A stretch of 64,000 nucleotides of DNA, taken from NCBI GenBank assembly GCA_964247055.1, contig OZ176051.1, positions 13,888,001 through 13,952,000 on the forward strand, given 5' to 3'. Positions 37,101 through 51,200 of this stretch are shown here, in pieces. The notes under the pieces were generated by a model, which made no database searches, was not told the DNA's origin, and saw only the letters and a program-made list of their open reading frames with translations. A program made the position numbers and the translations under genes. Source of the stretch: Paragordius varius (lineage: Eukaryota > Nematomorpha). The number at the start of each line of letters is the position of its first letter. Positions within the stretch are counted from its first letter, which is position 1.

Positions 37101-39361
37101 AAACGGTATTAAATTTTAATGAGATGAAAAAAATGTGTATATCGACAAAAATATTTGACATTGAACTTTACATAACTATGTAAACACAAAAATATTACAT
37201 TGTATCAGTTTTAATGTAACCCAATGTTGTCGAATCGAAAAGATATTCGATACCACATATTTATTATCATGGAATAATTATATTTTTTAAAATATACTGT
37301 AAAAATTGAAATTATGTGGACAAAACGTAAAAATATAGAGACAAATATTTTTTTCTAAAAGAAGACAAATATACTTTTAAAAACCTTAATATTTTCCATA
37401 TAAGCTACTTAGTTACCATTGTAAAATATAGAATTGATTGTGTTAGTTATATATATCTCTATTTCTCACTTTGCCATTTAAAACAAGGAGTTATATTGCA
37501 ATAAATCAAGATTTAAAAAGTATGGTTGTCTTTAAATAAAAATCTTTGTCGCTATATTTTACGTTTTGACCGTATAATTTCAGTTTTTACTCTATTTACA
37601 GTGCCTGATCTAATCAAATCAATATTAATTTTAATAATTTGTTGAAACTTTCTATATGACTTGAATATTTATTTAAATTTTTATCACCAATTCATAAAAA
37701 AGGTTATTATTTATACAAGGATCTGATATTTAAAATACCTACTACAAGATATATATATATATATATATAAATTTAGTATAGTTTTAAATAGGATTGATGG
37801 AAATTTTGCGCTAACTATATTAAATTAAGGCGTTTTTCAACATGTATTGTGAAAAAATTAGTAGTATAATATAAATTAAATTTAACAATTTTACATAATC
37901 ATTTATTGACATTATAAATGTGTGTATACTTAACCCAATTTACGTCAATTGTGTGTTCTTGAATTTTTTAAAAGGTGGCATAATATTTTTTTAACAATAT
38001 ATAAATATTTTTGCTGATTCATTGCTATTAAATTATTTTGATTGTAATGATATTATATGTTTAAAAAACGGTAATATATTAAAATCTTTTAAACAAATAA
38101 CTTGGTAATCCATAAAGCAAACTGTTTGCAAACTTATTTAACATATTATCGCTTCAATAATAGAGAAGAGAGTCAAGTAGTATTTTAATAATTATATGTT
38201 TAAAATTATAAAATAATATCAAAAACTATTAAATATTAGTATAATTATAAAAAATTTAACTGGCTGACATAGTAAGATAATGATAAAATTTTCACGAGTA
38301 TACATTTTTAGAGTAATTGAAAATGATATTATTATCATTCTTGTAGGCTTTTGAAAGGATGAACGAACACATACATGTATAAAAAATGTTAGGAATTTAA
38401 AATATTTAGGTATTCTATATATCTCGAGATTAGATATTATTGTAAGTAATCAATAACTACTATAAAGTTCATGAATTTCAATCAACGTAGACTAGCAGTT
38501 TATTCATTCTAAGTTAGTTAGTAAAAATATTAACGATTTATCAACAATTTTTTATTTTTGTTCTTAAAACTGTATAGAAATTTACTATGCAGCATTTCAA
38601 TTTCATATCTAATCAAAATCAACATAAATTGAAGAATATATATATATATATATATATTATGTGGGCTTCCACTCATGCGTATTTCTCGGTTAAAATTTTC
38701 CCCTAGCAAATTGACAAACAGAAAAATGGGTCCATTATTATCAAAAAGTGTCAATTTTTTTAAAAAAAATATTATTAAAATCTCTTGCTTTCACATGCGG
38801 TTTTTAGACATCAAATTTCAAATCATAAACTCCAATATTGTTTCCGGAAAAAATGATTGGGCTTAATAAAGTTTTAAAATTTAAACCAAGCTTTCGGATA
38901 AATTATAAAAATATTGTTAGAAGTTGCACAGCCATTTATAGACATTTAGTGTATTGATTGCTGTAATTAAAGCATATTAAAACTATTTTAAGCATAGTCC
39001 ATATCATTTTTTTACAACTACTGTTATTCAGCTGTTTGGTGGATATTTTGTTGTTTTTTTGAATTTATCTCTCTTGTACGGCATTTAGCCCTATTTGCTT
39101 TTGCAATTTTGAAAATAGCCCACAACTAAATATTCATCCATTGCGTCTCTTAGAACCCCCCAAGATTCAAAATATATATATATATAATTGCCGTTTAGCA
39201 TATAAATTAAATTACCTAGCAATTTCTTTTCCAATCGTGAAATCCTTCTCAAAGCCATCCTTGTAATTTACATTTACATTGCATGGTGATAGGTTAGTTT
39301 CAGATGTTTTTGTTGATAAAGTGTTTGTGTGGCAGCCCGGGCTCCACAGCTCAAATGTCAT
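31158..39361 (-). CDS. STK17/DRAK-type serine/threonine kinase (DAPK family; 6 exons, 685 aa)
   Basis: Probable apoptosis/cytoskeleton signalling kinase. Exons in transcript order: 39216-39361, 36179-36394, 35170-35434, 34901-35027, 32399-32759, 31158-32100. Total 2058 nt and all phases agree. The start ATG opens an N-terminus of about 40 residues. Kinase landmarks are GHFAVVKL, the ATP lysine in EFAAKFVRKRRRG (K70; this basic stretch is diagnostic of STK17/DRAK), YAKGGEL, the catalytic loop VHLDIKPSN (HLD replacing HRD, normal for this subfamily), DFGLSR, GTPDYVAPEVL, MWSLGVLTYVILTG and QETYLNI. Two insertions interrupt the domain: about 45 residues before the helix leading to the catalytic loop, and about 48 Ser/Asn/Lys-rich residues after SPF. 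The C-terminal tail of about 290 residues is Asn/Thr/Ser-rich and shows no calmodulin-binding or death domain that I can recognise. The donor of exon 3 (AAG/gttgca) is weak. Confidence 0.9.
32804..33914 (+). mobile_element. mariner-family transposon, decayed, in a kinase intron
   Basis: Imperfect terminal inverted repeats (aggggtagtcataagtt at the left; the right end is a near reverse complement) lie within TA-rich flanks. Inside, plus-strand fragments match mariner transposase: VESHRLLNETYGEHALSI, KVQELLDDESTQT, then pieces equivalent to the YYELLKPGETV, LHDNAPSH and PSDYHLF regions. Multiple stops and frame changes mean it cannot encode a protein. It lies between kinase exons 4 and 5, with its left end 44 bases from the exon-5 acceptor. 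Confidence 0.85.
37297..37593. mobile_element. Tc1/mariner-type MITE, family A, copy 4
   Basis: Terminal repeats with 'gacaaaacgtaaaaatata' at the left and its inverse at the right, total about 297 bases, in the first kinase intron. Confidence 0.85.
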
Positions 39362-39891
39362 AGTAATGATAAAATTAGGGCGATATGTTCTGAAATCGTT
39401 CTAAAATTTTATGTGGTGTGGAAGGAATTAAAAGATAAATATAAAATACTAAAAAAACGGTTATATTTTGTTTGTAATTTGGTGGATAAGGTAGTATTAA
39501 AATTTATATTTTCTCTAACGCTTTACACATATAATTAATTACTATTTGATTTTTGCTACTTTGTCATTTGAGCAAACATTATGCGTGCTATGGTTTTTGT
39601 TGTCTAAAATTGTCAACTGCTGTTTATTATTAGATGATAATAATAATAATAAGCCATAAAAATAAAAGTGTTTATGCTACCAAATAATTATAACAAGTTT
39701 AATTGATTACTATTTTACTATTTCGAATTTTTGTAAAAAGTTATTTTAGAATATTGTGTAACCAATTATCTGAAATAACATTAAGTAACTTTTGCTATAG
39801 AGGGATAGTTTTAAAATCTTCCTCCCTTCAATTTATAACGGTTTTTGCGACGGATGTGAGATTTTACTGGTACAAAACAATTTCATTTATA
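39362..39891. other. upstream region of the kinase gene
   Basis: 5' to the kinase ATG. Probable 5' UTR and promoter; no motif can be assigned. Confidence 0.4.
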
Positions 39892-40150
39892 TACCATTTA
39901 CAGTTCAAATTTCATTTGGAAAATTAAATTAACCCCTGAACAATTCAAATTCACCCCAAAAATAAATCATGTGTTTTCAGGCTAATGTAACTCATTATTA
40001 CGATGAATTATATCTATAGCATAGTTTATTATTTTTTTATTATATTAATTTAATTTAAAACAAAATTTAGGTATTTTAATCATATAAAGCTTATAATTTA
40101 TTTGAGGGTGTTTGATTTGTTTAAGGGTGAATTTGAAACGTAAATGGTAT
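39892..40150. mobile_element. MITE family D, copy 2
   Basis: Begins taccatttacagttcaaatt and ends aaacgtaaatggtat, with inverted 'aacaattcaaattcacccc' / 'gggtgaatttgaa' sub-repeats. It lies 5' of the kinase gene. Confidence 0.8.
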
Positions 40151-41667
40151 TTTCATTGTTAACTTTTTGCAAAAGTGATAAAGTTAAATTTATGTATGTA
40201 GCGTTTAAGAAAACGGGAAAAATCCCTTGTTTAAAAATTTAAAATTTATATATAATCGGAAATTCTAACAATTAAAAAATAGGTAATATCCGTTTTTCTC
40301 TTTAAATATACGTTAAATAAGTTGGTCAAGCATTTGAAATGCTTTTTCCGATGCATATACATACTGCATACTAAAATGACGAAATAATTTATCAATTTTA
40401 TTTGTTAATTTTATTTTTCTAATTTTTTTTGTTAATTTTTTTTTAAAAAAAATATATTATAAAAGTTGATGATGATGACATATATAGATAATAAAAATTA
40501 TAATTTCACTAGAAATTACAATAATTCCTTGCTTTTTTCGTTAGAACTTTCACTACAAATCTTAAAATTATTAATTTTAGCATAAAAGACAAATTTTAAA
40601 GGTTAAAATTTTTTATATTTCCAGGATATAATTATATAAATATATATATCTATATAGATATATTCAAAAAATGTAATGAACTGTAAGAATTACATATCTT
40701 AAACAAATTAATTGTATATTTTTAACTATAATTATAAAATGTTTTAAAATATATGTATATGTATTGTATGTATGTTTGAATTTATATATAATAATTTTAA
40801 ATTAGAACCTGGTCAGAAATCGGATTTTAAATCTCACCAATGCTTAAATTGAAAAATGATGGAAAAAATTAAGAAAAAATTGCAATTATCAGAAAAAAAT
40901 CAAAACCATAAAGAATTATATTGTTTAAAGGTTATAATAATATGAAAGATTTGTACTTTTTGCAATTTAATATATTTATAGCTATAGTAAAAAACTAATT
41001 GATTGAACTTGTTTTTTCCAAACTAAACCGAAAACGTGATCGGACAAAAGAAAAAATAAAATTTAAAAAGATTATTTGCAATAATATAAATATGTCATGG
41101 TCATACCATATTAATTTAATTCGTGATTTTTTAAAAAAATATATAAAAATCCAAATATATCTATAATAAAATATTTTTTTAAAAAATAATTTTAATTTTA
41201 GCACAAAAGTGTTAATCCTATTGATGATTATATTAATACGTTACCTATATATATATATATATATATATATATACTCATATATTGCGGTTTATATTAATTT
41301 TTAATAAAGAAAATTTTTTTATTGGCGGATTAATTTGTCTTTAATATAAAATTTTTTAAAAATACAACAGGTAAAGGTAAAAGGTAAGCAAATAATGTAT
41401 GTAATATAAATTTTAAAAAACGACGATAATTTTGCTAGAAATATAAAGAAATATTGCTGTTAATGTAATCCAATCTATTTAACCTTTACAGAGTTAGGTT
41501 ATTTTTTAAAATAAATTAAATTTTAAATAATTTTAAAATAAAGAAATTAAAATAATAATAAAAAACGGGAATTTTTCTTTTTTACCTTAATAAGATTGTT
41601 GTAATATGTCAATTTTTTTGTCTAGGTTGGTAATTAATTCCATTTTTTTTAATTTATAATTACTTAG

Positions 41668-41699
<32 letters not shown>

Positions 41700-43046
41700 T
41701 TAAAAATAGGAAAATATGTACTACTTTGATGGAATTTAAATTAGATATAGAAAAACTATGATTATATCAAAATTAATGAATAAAATTTTTATTGGATTTC
41801 AGATTTTTCATTTATTATATATTACAAATTAACACACAAATGACAATTGATATTGAAGATGTGAAAAATATTCCAATATAATTTTTATACATACAACTAT
41901 ATTTCTTTAACGAAAACACAAAAAATAAAATGAAATTGTAATTGAAAATGTATAAAAGTTTAAATGTTAGTTTATATGGAAAATTTTAACTGTAAATTGT
42001 TTCAAAAATGATATATATTTCTGCATTTTATTTAGGATCCATTATTCAATTGATTCCCTTTCAGATTGCAAAAATCAATACCTTATTTTATCAAATTTAA
42101 ACATTATACTCATAAAGTGGGATAGGTCAAAATGTCACCAATTATAAAGTATAAAAAATTTGATACAAATAACAGTTTTTTTTATATACAATGTTAAATT
42201 GTATACTTTTCAAAACATATTTGTAGAGTTATTGAATGATTGAAAAAAAGATGAATGAAATGAATCTGATCAGGCCAAAGAAAGGACAAATCAATTATAA
42301 GTTTACTATTTTTTTGAAATTTATCAATTTTATAGCAAAAGGTATTGTTAAGATCTTTTGTGGTATTTACAATAATTTTTTACCTGAGATTTATATTAAT
42401 TTTAAACGCTCAAATTGACATTCTCCCATATATATTTTATATATATATAAACAATGCTTACATGTTTCCAATAATAAATAGTTTTACGGATCGAATATTG
42501 TATTGTCAGAATAATAAACGAATTAGTAATGTGTTCAAGATAAACTAACTATCTAATATGGTTAACAAAGAATTAATTTAAAATTAGTAGCGGTGTTTTC
42601 CCAGTTTAAAATATCGGAATTTTGTGAATTTCGCGAACAAACACATTTTTTTGCATTTGCGTAGTTTCAACAGGGGATTTTATAATAATAACAATAATAT
42701 AATAATTAAAATCGCAAAAAATTTATTACTTACTATAACTATTTTAATGAAACAAAAAAGGTATAATATAATTATGTTTTAAATGCATAAGTAATGCATA
42801 CAAAGTATGCGTAAAACCATAGTAAATATATATTTGTAGAATTTTTAATTATATAAATTTTAGGAAAATTATTTATATACATATTGGCAAAATCAATTGG
42901 AGAAAAAATAATCAATATGTTTAAACTGCAAAAATTAATTGTAATAAATAATACAAGATTAATTTTACAGGTAAGCGCACACCTGTGCTTTTATTATGTT
43001 GAGGTATAAATTTAATATCTTGTTAAAAAAATGTGTACTTTCCATG

Positions 43047-43092
<46 letters not shown>

Positions 43093-44379
43093 GTATGTAA
43101 AATCTTCCAAAAAAATATAATTTTTAGCCAAAATCATTTGGCATCTGTTCTGATCATCTCTGAACTAACTCACTAAAGATTAGATAATTTTTATCTAAAG
43201 AAAAAAATTTGCATTAATATGATGCAGTTGTGTGAATGGTCTATGAATATTTAGAATTTTTGTAAATTATTATTTGATATACTTTATCTTGGCTAAAACG
43301 GAAAATTTAAATATTTATTTTTAGGTTAAAATCTTGGTTATTAAAAGATTTTTATGTTATAACAAAATTTATATATATATATATATATATGTATAATTTA
43401 TTTCATATTTGATATTAAATATAGAATGTATCCCATTATAAAAGCTTTTGCTTTAAAAAAATTTTCAAAGTTAAATCGGAATGCGCTGTCATATCAATCA
43501 GTAATGAATGCATGCATGATACATATGTAAAATATATATAATTTAAAAAAAATATATAAATATAATTTTACCATTTTAAAATTTTATAGGGTTAATTTTA
43601 TAATTATATATATATATATATGTGGTTTGAATTTGATAATATGTAATTATCTTTTGAAAATTATTTAACCCCTATATGCCATAATGCTGCAAAATATATA
43701 GATCTTAGAGATAAAAGCAGCAGGGGTACACATATAATTATAAGTATAATATGGTATATTTTCAGATATATATTTTTATAATGGTATATAATTAAAACCA
43801 TGGATATTTTAGGTTTTTTAATTGTTTTTCTCGTCCGGTCATCATTTTATTTTTGCGGAAATTTAATAGGTATTTTTGGATTCCTTATGTAATACAATTG
43901 TTTATTAATACTACTTATTTTATATAAATGTCAAGATAGCGAGTGTCTTTAACAAAAGATCAAATTTTTTACATGTATATAGTATATTGAATAGCTTCTG
44001 TCGACATAATATATGGTAAATTTTCTAATTAACATATATTTTTTTATGTAAAATTATAATTTTAACAGCTTTATAAAATACTCTTATTAAAATAAAAAAA
44101 AACGTAAAACAATTTCCCTGTGTACATAATTAAAATTTTATTCAGATACTACAATGATATTAAAATGAAAAATCTACAAACAGGTATATATAATAAAGAG
44201 ATAATAAAATACAATCGCGTTTTTTGATGTCTTTTATATGTGCAGAGTATATGATGTTGCGTTTTTTTCTTTGATTCTGGTGAATAACCTTTCAACTGTG
44301 TTCTTTTATGTATATCTTATGGTAAAAATTTCCCATATAATTGGTAATAATTAAACATAAACATTATATCATTGTAATA
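40151..44379. other. gene-poor AT-rich interval
   Basis: About 4.2 kb with no recognisable exon, many poly-A/T tracts and several TA dinucleotide runs (about 41237-41272, 41670-41692, 43047-43090, 43371-43390). Short ORFs here are AT-driven (Ile, Lys, Asn, Phe, Tyr) and lack domains. Confidence 0.6.
43047..43090. repeat. (AT)n microsatellite
   Basis: Uninterrupted TA dinucleotide run of about 44 bases. Confidence 0.9.
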
Positions 44380-44495
44380 CAGTAATACATTGCTAGAAAG
44401 TTATTAATTATTGCAAAATAGCATATACAATAAAGGGTGACAGTATTATTTATAGGCTTATAGTTATTTTTTTCACAAATATGTGTACTCTAACT
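44380..44495. mobile_element. MITE family C, copy 1, internally deleted
   Basis: The left part (acattgctagaaagttatta ... ggcttatagttattttttt) matches copies at 48950 and 62898, but most of the inverted right arm is missing. Confidence 0.7.
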
Positions 44496-44515
44496 GTATT
44501 TCCAACTTTTTATTA

Positions 44516-44692
44516 CAGGTTTTAATGGTTGCTTATTTCACACTTATAGTTGGGCAATTTGCAACACATAGTATGGAAAAAACAATTTCGAATAAAAGAT
44601 CATTTCCTTTCTTTTTTTCCATACACTACTGTGTTGCCAATTGCCCTCCATATAATATAGCGTGAAATAAGCAACCATTAAAATGCATCCTG
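44516..44692. mobile_element. hairpin MITE, family B, copy 1
   Basis: About 177 bases with TA flanks (TA/CAGG...CCTG/TA). Arms of about 65 bases run TTAATGGTTGCTTATTTCAC ... GGGCAATT and their inverse. Copy 2 is at 62573. The 60-codon ORF within it is not a gene. Confidence 0.85.
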
Positions 44693-45298
44693 TAATACAT
44701 ATAATAAGAATGTTCGTTTAGGTCTTAATTTAAAACATTAAAATTAATTTATAATTATTCAAATCATTAACTCCAGTTAATATATTGGGGGATTTGGGTT
44801 TATTTATAAGAACCAATTTTTGATTGCAAAAAATATGTAAAAACTTGCCAATATCATTTACTTTACTATTTCAAAAAAAGGTAAAATTAGATCATCTATA
44901 AAAATAAAAATGAATACATAAGATAATAATTTTCATAGTGTTAGAAATTTATTTTTCTAAAAAAATATTAAATCAATCTTTTATATTAGTTTTATTAGTG
45001 ATTTTAATTAGACTGGGGGTATTTATATAAATAAAATAGTTAAATTTGTTAAATTCCCCGAACTGTTTGAAAATGTATGCAGGCCATTATGCACAAAGAT
45101 ATTTATTTTAAAATTAATTTACTGGACCGTTTTGGTTAAAATAAGGTTTTTCATTTATCATGCAGATTATTGAAATTTATTGAATTGATTTTTTTTCTAT
45201 AGAGACGTATGGATATTTTAGTTGGGAGACCTATCAACTTTAGGCGACCCTAGTATTTTAAAAGAATCAGTTTATAGCAATATTGATATCTAATATCT

Positions 45299-45552
45299 AC
45301 CATTTACAGTTTAAAATCACCCGCGAACAATTCAAATTCACCCGCAAACAATTCACCCTAAAATCAATTATGTGTTTTTTTTAAGATTAATAATTACCTA
45401 TATTTTTTATAAAAGATATTACGTTTAAAGTTAATATAATGCTGAAAAATAATAAACTATGTCGTAAAAATATAATTTTTATTAATAATGAGTTATATTA
45501 GCTTAGAAACACATAATTTATTTTTAGGGCGAATTTTAATTGTAAATGGTAT
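45299..45552. mobile_element. MITE family D, copy 3
   Basis: Begins accatttacagtttaaaatc and ends aattgtaaatggtata, with internal inverted 'aattatgtgttttt' / 'aaacacataattta' blocks. Confidence 0.82.
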
Positions 45553-45839
45553 ATATATATATATATATGCGTATTAAATATAATACTTATTACAGAGTAT
45601 TGATATTTTAAAATCATGGATAACAAAATACGTATTTTTTTGTTCAATGTATAGTTTTTGCGAATTGAAATTTGGATATAACAGATTATACTTTCATATC
45701 AATAATGTTTGAGATTTATTTCTGTTTTTAAATAAACGTACTAAAGGAATATTTCGAGGAAGACGAATTTATTATATAGGGTAGTGTATACTAAATTATT
45801 TAAAATTTAAATTCACCTTGGTTATAATTTAAAGTTACG

Positions 45840-46490
45840 TAATCTTAGGGTGTATTGCGGATCCAATCATTTGTGAGTTTGTCCGTCCATTTTTTACCAA
45901 GTATCATTCGTCAGCAAGCTTGCTAAAAAGCTAGTATGTTTTTTTGGTCAGAGTTTCAAACCCAGCTTTCACAGCCATAGGTTGCGATTGGGAGTATTTT
46001 GGTATTTAAAATTTTTATTTTGATAGATTTGGTTATTTGTCGTGAAGACCATATCTGATATAATTTCATTTCCAGCCTGGCCATGGCTAGTCTTCGTTTG
46101 TTTCGGGTGTTGTATTATTTTTATTATTTATTTCGATTCCTAAAAAATACATAGGTTTCTAATGTCTCTAAAATATATTCTCCCATTTTGTTTAAGCAAG
46201 TGGCGTCATTTGATATGACTTTGGTTTTAGCCAGGCCATGAGATTGGCTCCTAAGAAGTACCCTTACTGGGAGCTGCTGTAAATCGGTTTTTTATCAGCA
46301 TTATTTATTTATTGGCCTAGTTTTACACCGATATGATGATAAGTATCTAATTTGAACCAGATATTCTCGGTTAAGATATTGAATAATAGGGGTGAAAAGA
46401 TGCACCCTTGACAGGCACCTCTGCTTGCAGGCAGTCAATATGGTTAATGTTAAAAATTGTGATAGTACAATTTTTAATAATTTTTTATGG
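45840..46490 (-). pseudogene. decayed LINE reverse-transcriptase fragment
   Basis: On the minus strand the segment reads RGACQGCIFSPLLFNIL (RT region upstream of the YADD box). Further along it reads RLAMARLEMKLYQIWSSRQI and ILPIATYGCESWV, the conserved part after the RT core of endonuclease-type LINEs. Frames shift between pieces and no full ORF remains. The wording differs from the RTE-type LINE at 59-62 kb, so it is a second LINE family. Confidence 0.65.
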
Positions 46491-46924
46491 CATAAAATAT
46501 CAAAGCTGAGGAAAAAAGAGCGTCTGAAAGCTGAATAACTCTAATATATAAGAATATTTAAAATATTTCTTTATAAATAGATTACGGTTAATGTAATTAT
46601 TGCAATCTTAACTTTTTGAATTATGTATAATGGCTTAAAATTTTGTATAAAAAGATTTAAAACGAAATTCTTGATAGATATAAACAAATTATTAGTTAAC
46701 ATAACTTTGGATTGATTTTAATTTGGTTTTTTTGAATTTGAATTAAATATATAATATGTTATCATTTAAGCACAATAGTCAACCAAAATATCCTAATAAA
46801 AAATGTATCAGGATTATAAGGGTGCTTTTGGCTTTGGCCTTACGAATGATAGAAAAGTATAACTACATAAAAATATTTTAACATAAAAAAATTAGATGAT
46901 GACATATTTACGCCAGATTTTTGA

Positions 46925-47360
46925 TTTAACACTTCGATTTAAATTGGGTTATCTAAATACCCCAGACTAAATTTAAGTTAGGATTTTTAACAAACTACTC
47001 AAGGAAACGGTCCCAATTTAAATTTATACTTCTATCCCAATCAAAATTATATTAATATGCCAATATATCTTAATAAAATTTTGTTTTGGAAAAAAATTTC
47101 CATGTCAAACTACTTCAACGCCATTTATATTTTACAAAATTTTTGCAAAATATCGTCTTCATTTAATTTAAAGAGTAAAATTAAAGCTAATTTTTTATTT
47201 AAATTACATCTAACATTAATAGAAATAGAAAAAACGGTTTATTTTGTATTATTTTTTAATTTTACTATTTCACACATGTCACGTTGACGAAATTTTTAGC
47301 TTTCGGTTTTAGCTAACTTACAAGTATTTTTGAATAATTTTTTTTTATATATTTCGGTTT
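46925..47360 (+). repeat. dispersed repeat, copy 2 (first copy near 185)
   Basis: Same repeat as at 185-620, roughly 85-90 percent alike by eye, same orientation. The ORF at 47057-47287 is the repeat's own AT-rich frame, not a gene. Confidence 0.7.
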
Positions 47361-48207
47361 ATTAGTGTTATAATTGTGCAAATCTTTGCCATGATTTTGG
47401 TTCCTTCCATATTTTTAAAAGAATTTAATTTTAAACAGGTCTGGGTATCCAACAACCCCAATTTGAATCAAAGGACTAAAATGAGTGTGTTGTCAAGTGT
47501 GAAAAGCACTATTTCTGAGACCTTATCAGAATTACGTGTTTGAAGATATTTTTATCCTGTTTGTATGTGTATAGAATGAATTCAATTTGTTAAATTCTTT
47601 TGGAATTTAAATAAATTTTCAAACCAGATTTATGTAGTAAGATCCATGCATAACTTCAACTAAATTAAACTTAAACTCGTTATTAAATACAAACATTTCT
47701 ATAATCTACCCGATCATTCTTAGATATATTTAAAATAAGGACATATATGAGATACATAAAAACATACTCTAATCCAGAGTACTAAAACCTCGGTTTTTTA
47801 TGGCCCGAAATTATTATTTTATTCATTTTTGTTTTAGTATAAAGTATATGATCTACCTTGATCGGTCTTATATGGTGCACAAATTTTTTAGGCATAAAAC
47901 CTAGTGCCTTTTACTTTTTGGCAAACTACTGTTCTAATCTAATTATTTTTAAATACATTAGCTGTCCAAATATTAAATAAAAGGCCCAAAATGGGGATGA
48001 AACAATTTAATAAGAAAATATTGGTGTTATAATATAGAATTGATGATAATTTATAAATTATTAATTAGATCAACATTAGTCATATAAAGACCTCAATGCA
48101 TATATTTTGACTCATGGTTATAAATTACATCGAAAAGAATTCATTTGCATAACGGCATATACCATATGTTCTAATTTTAAATTTTATGGGAACCCACCAG
48201 AAAAATT
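47361..48207. other. 5' flank of the MSH-like gene
   Basis: No exon recognised. Presumed promoter and 5' UTR of the plus-strand MSH-like gene. Confidence 0.4.
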
Positions 48208-51200
48208 ATGGTTTTTGGTTCAAAATTTAGCATTAATATTGACCGTTTTGATAAAAATTCTCCATATTCAACTTATGAAAACTATGCAATAACTCCAATC
48301 AATCAAAATACAGGGAGATATAAATTAAAAAAACTGCCAACCACATCTTCATCAATGCAAAAATCTAAAAGGGGCCGAAAACCGGTAGATAAATCTTCCA
48401 AAGTCTCAAATGTCTCAACTACTAACACTAAATTACTTCAATCTTATTCGCCAGAGGATTTATTTAGGCCCATGAAAAATCGCAGAGCTGACAAGGAAAA
48501 GGCTTATATGATGGAATGTTTGGAGGAGTATAGAAAAAGGGAACTTTCAAATAATTGCCCAATTGCATCAAAAAAGGACACCCTTAATACTCAGTCGCAG
48601 GGGTCAAACAGTCCAACAAAAGGTCACGAAGATGAGCTCGTGGCCCTTAAAAATTATAAGTTTTTCAAACCAACCAAAGCCATCATTGAAAAGCAAAATG
48701 TGAAAAAAGACAAGAAAAGAATGAGATTAAGTTATATTGAGAAAGTTGATGAACCACACCTCAACACTAAACGTCAATTTAGTGAAATGAAAGAAAAATT
48801 TTTTAAGCATAAAGAACTGTGTACACCTGATACGATTCTCGTTATAAAGGAAAACAATGAAATTTATCTTTTTGGCGATGATTCCAAGGTATATTTTAAA
48901 CATAGAATATTAATAGTTAACCCTTGCTAATTTTAATCATTGCCAGTTACAGTTTGACTAAGTACATATTGCTAAAAAGTTATTAATTATTGCCAAATTG
49001 CATATACAATAAAGTGGATTATTATTGGCTAATAATATATGAAAAAAATAACTATAAGCCAATAATACTGCCCTTTGTTGCATATGCTTTTGGAAATTAG
49101 TAACTTTCTAGCAATGTATACTTACTGTATTTCTATCATCCAATTGTTTTTGTTTTCTACCGTAAATACAATCAGGTATTAATTTAACCATTACGGTCCC
49201 ATGGATATTAATTTATTAACATATATGGCTCAGTTTATTAAAATAATTATACATCTGAATTTTAGAGATAAACTTATTCACTGGTTTTTTTGACTGGTCC
49301 AAAAACTACATAATATATAGTATTATAACCTCATTTAATTCATCAATAGATACTAACTGATTTTTTGTCATCATCGCAAAATCAAAATGAAAACAAGACA
49401 GCTGTCATGTATGAATCGTCTGCTTCACCTCATTCAAATTTACGGTATGTTAAATTTGGCTTGCAAAACTTTATTTCACATATTTGCCCAAAATTACTTC
49501 AAACGACCGAGCGGAAGTTGGCAATTTTGGATTGCATTTTGGCAAGGAATCACTTAGGCAACGAAAAGAAGCAGGATTCATTAATTTATCTTACGCCATC
49601 TACGGCCCTGTATAATTTGCATAATGAAATCATTCATCCTTTAGGTACTTTATCAGTCATATTGGTTGGAGAAGTTAATGGATGCGACTCTATAACTTTG
49701 ATGGTTACTCTTTTAATTTGTTTTTTTATTTTATCTTTAATTTTTTAGATATAACCTGATTACATAGATGTGAGGGTTGGGTGTCTTTTATAACAATTAG
49801 AATTGATATATTTTTGGTTGAAGCATTTTTAAAGGAATGTATGTTATCCAAAAATAGGAATGTTAATTGTTTTTACGATTTATATTATGTAAATAGGGAT
49901 ACTTACAGTAAAAATTGAAATTATACGGACAAAACGTAGACCAATACAAAGACAACCATACTTTTTTATTTTGATTTTATAATATAACTCATTGAAACTC
50001 CAAAGTATAATATAGAAATGTAAATTGGTAACATAATATTATATTTTAAGATTATAATTAAATGTTTTTTATGAGATAAATTAAGGTTTAAAAAGTATGG
50101 TTGTAAAGTTTTGTCTTCATATTTTTTATATTGTCCGTATAATTTCAATTTTTACTGTAATATTAATTTTTACATACAACCGCTTTCACATAATAGCTTA
50201 ATGTAAAATATTTGGGAAAAACATATGTATCATATGGCTAGATATTAATTGATTAAATAGGTTTGCCTTTGCGTTGTTATAACACATAAAAAATTGCTTG
50301 TAATTAATAAAAAATAACTATTTTTTTTAAAACCATATTTTTTGAAAAGTTTTGACTTACAGTAAGATTAATAAATGATCATCACGAAAAAAAACAAATG
50401 AATATCCAAAAGAAAAAATGATTAGGACATGATTAAAAAAGTATGTAATAAATATACCATATACTACCCTTGATGAATCCTTTCTATTGTATCTACTTAC
50501 ACAATTTAATATATTTTTTTAACCATGTGCTAAATATTTTTTTCTTTTGAATTTTCATTTCTTTTTTCGTAATAATCATTTATTAATCTTACAGTAATGT
50601 GTAACTATTTAATGTTCGAAATTAATTACCGTAGCGTATGATATAAAACAATATTACTCCATAGAAGAATTAATGATGTTTTATTTTAAAAAATAAACCT
50701 AGTTGTATATACACATATCCATTTTTTCTTCTATGGAGTAATATTGTTTTACTCCATACGCTGTATATAAATGTAATAAATAATTACTTTTTCAAGTTTG
50801 AAATTTCTTATTTTTTCCAACTAATAATGGTACTAATAATAGAATATCGATATATTGGCCCAAAGTCATGAAATATACGAATTCTCAGTACAAACCAGTG
50901 AAGATACCATCACCACCATTGGAAACAATGTGGAAAAATTATTAAATCATTGGAGGCCAGTCGAAATTTTTGCTACAGAGTTAGATGGATCTTATCCCTT
51001 AACTAAAATGATTACTGAACGAATCGACTTGTATAGCTTGGATAGGTATTTTAATTACTTTTTTTTAAAATAATTCAATTTTTTTATTAATCATTTACAG
51101 TTTAAATTCACCCTTCAACGATTCAAATTTATCCTTAAACAATTTAAATTCATTCTAAATAAATTATGTGCTTTTGAAATTAAAAATTACCTATATTTTT

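Noticed and set aside
42236-42548. Two overlapping short ORFs in the gene-poor interval
   Set aside because: Low-complexity AT-driven frames without homology or flanking exons.
44483-44665. ORF of 60 codons
   Set aside because: It spans the family-B hairpin MITE; the frame simply crosses both arms.
47057-47287. ORF of 76 codons rich in Phe, Lys and Ile
   Set aside because: It lies within a dispersed repeat whose other copy near 185 is not open in the same way.
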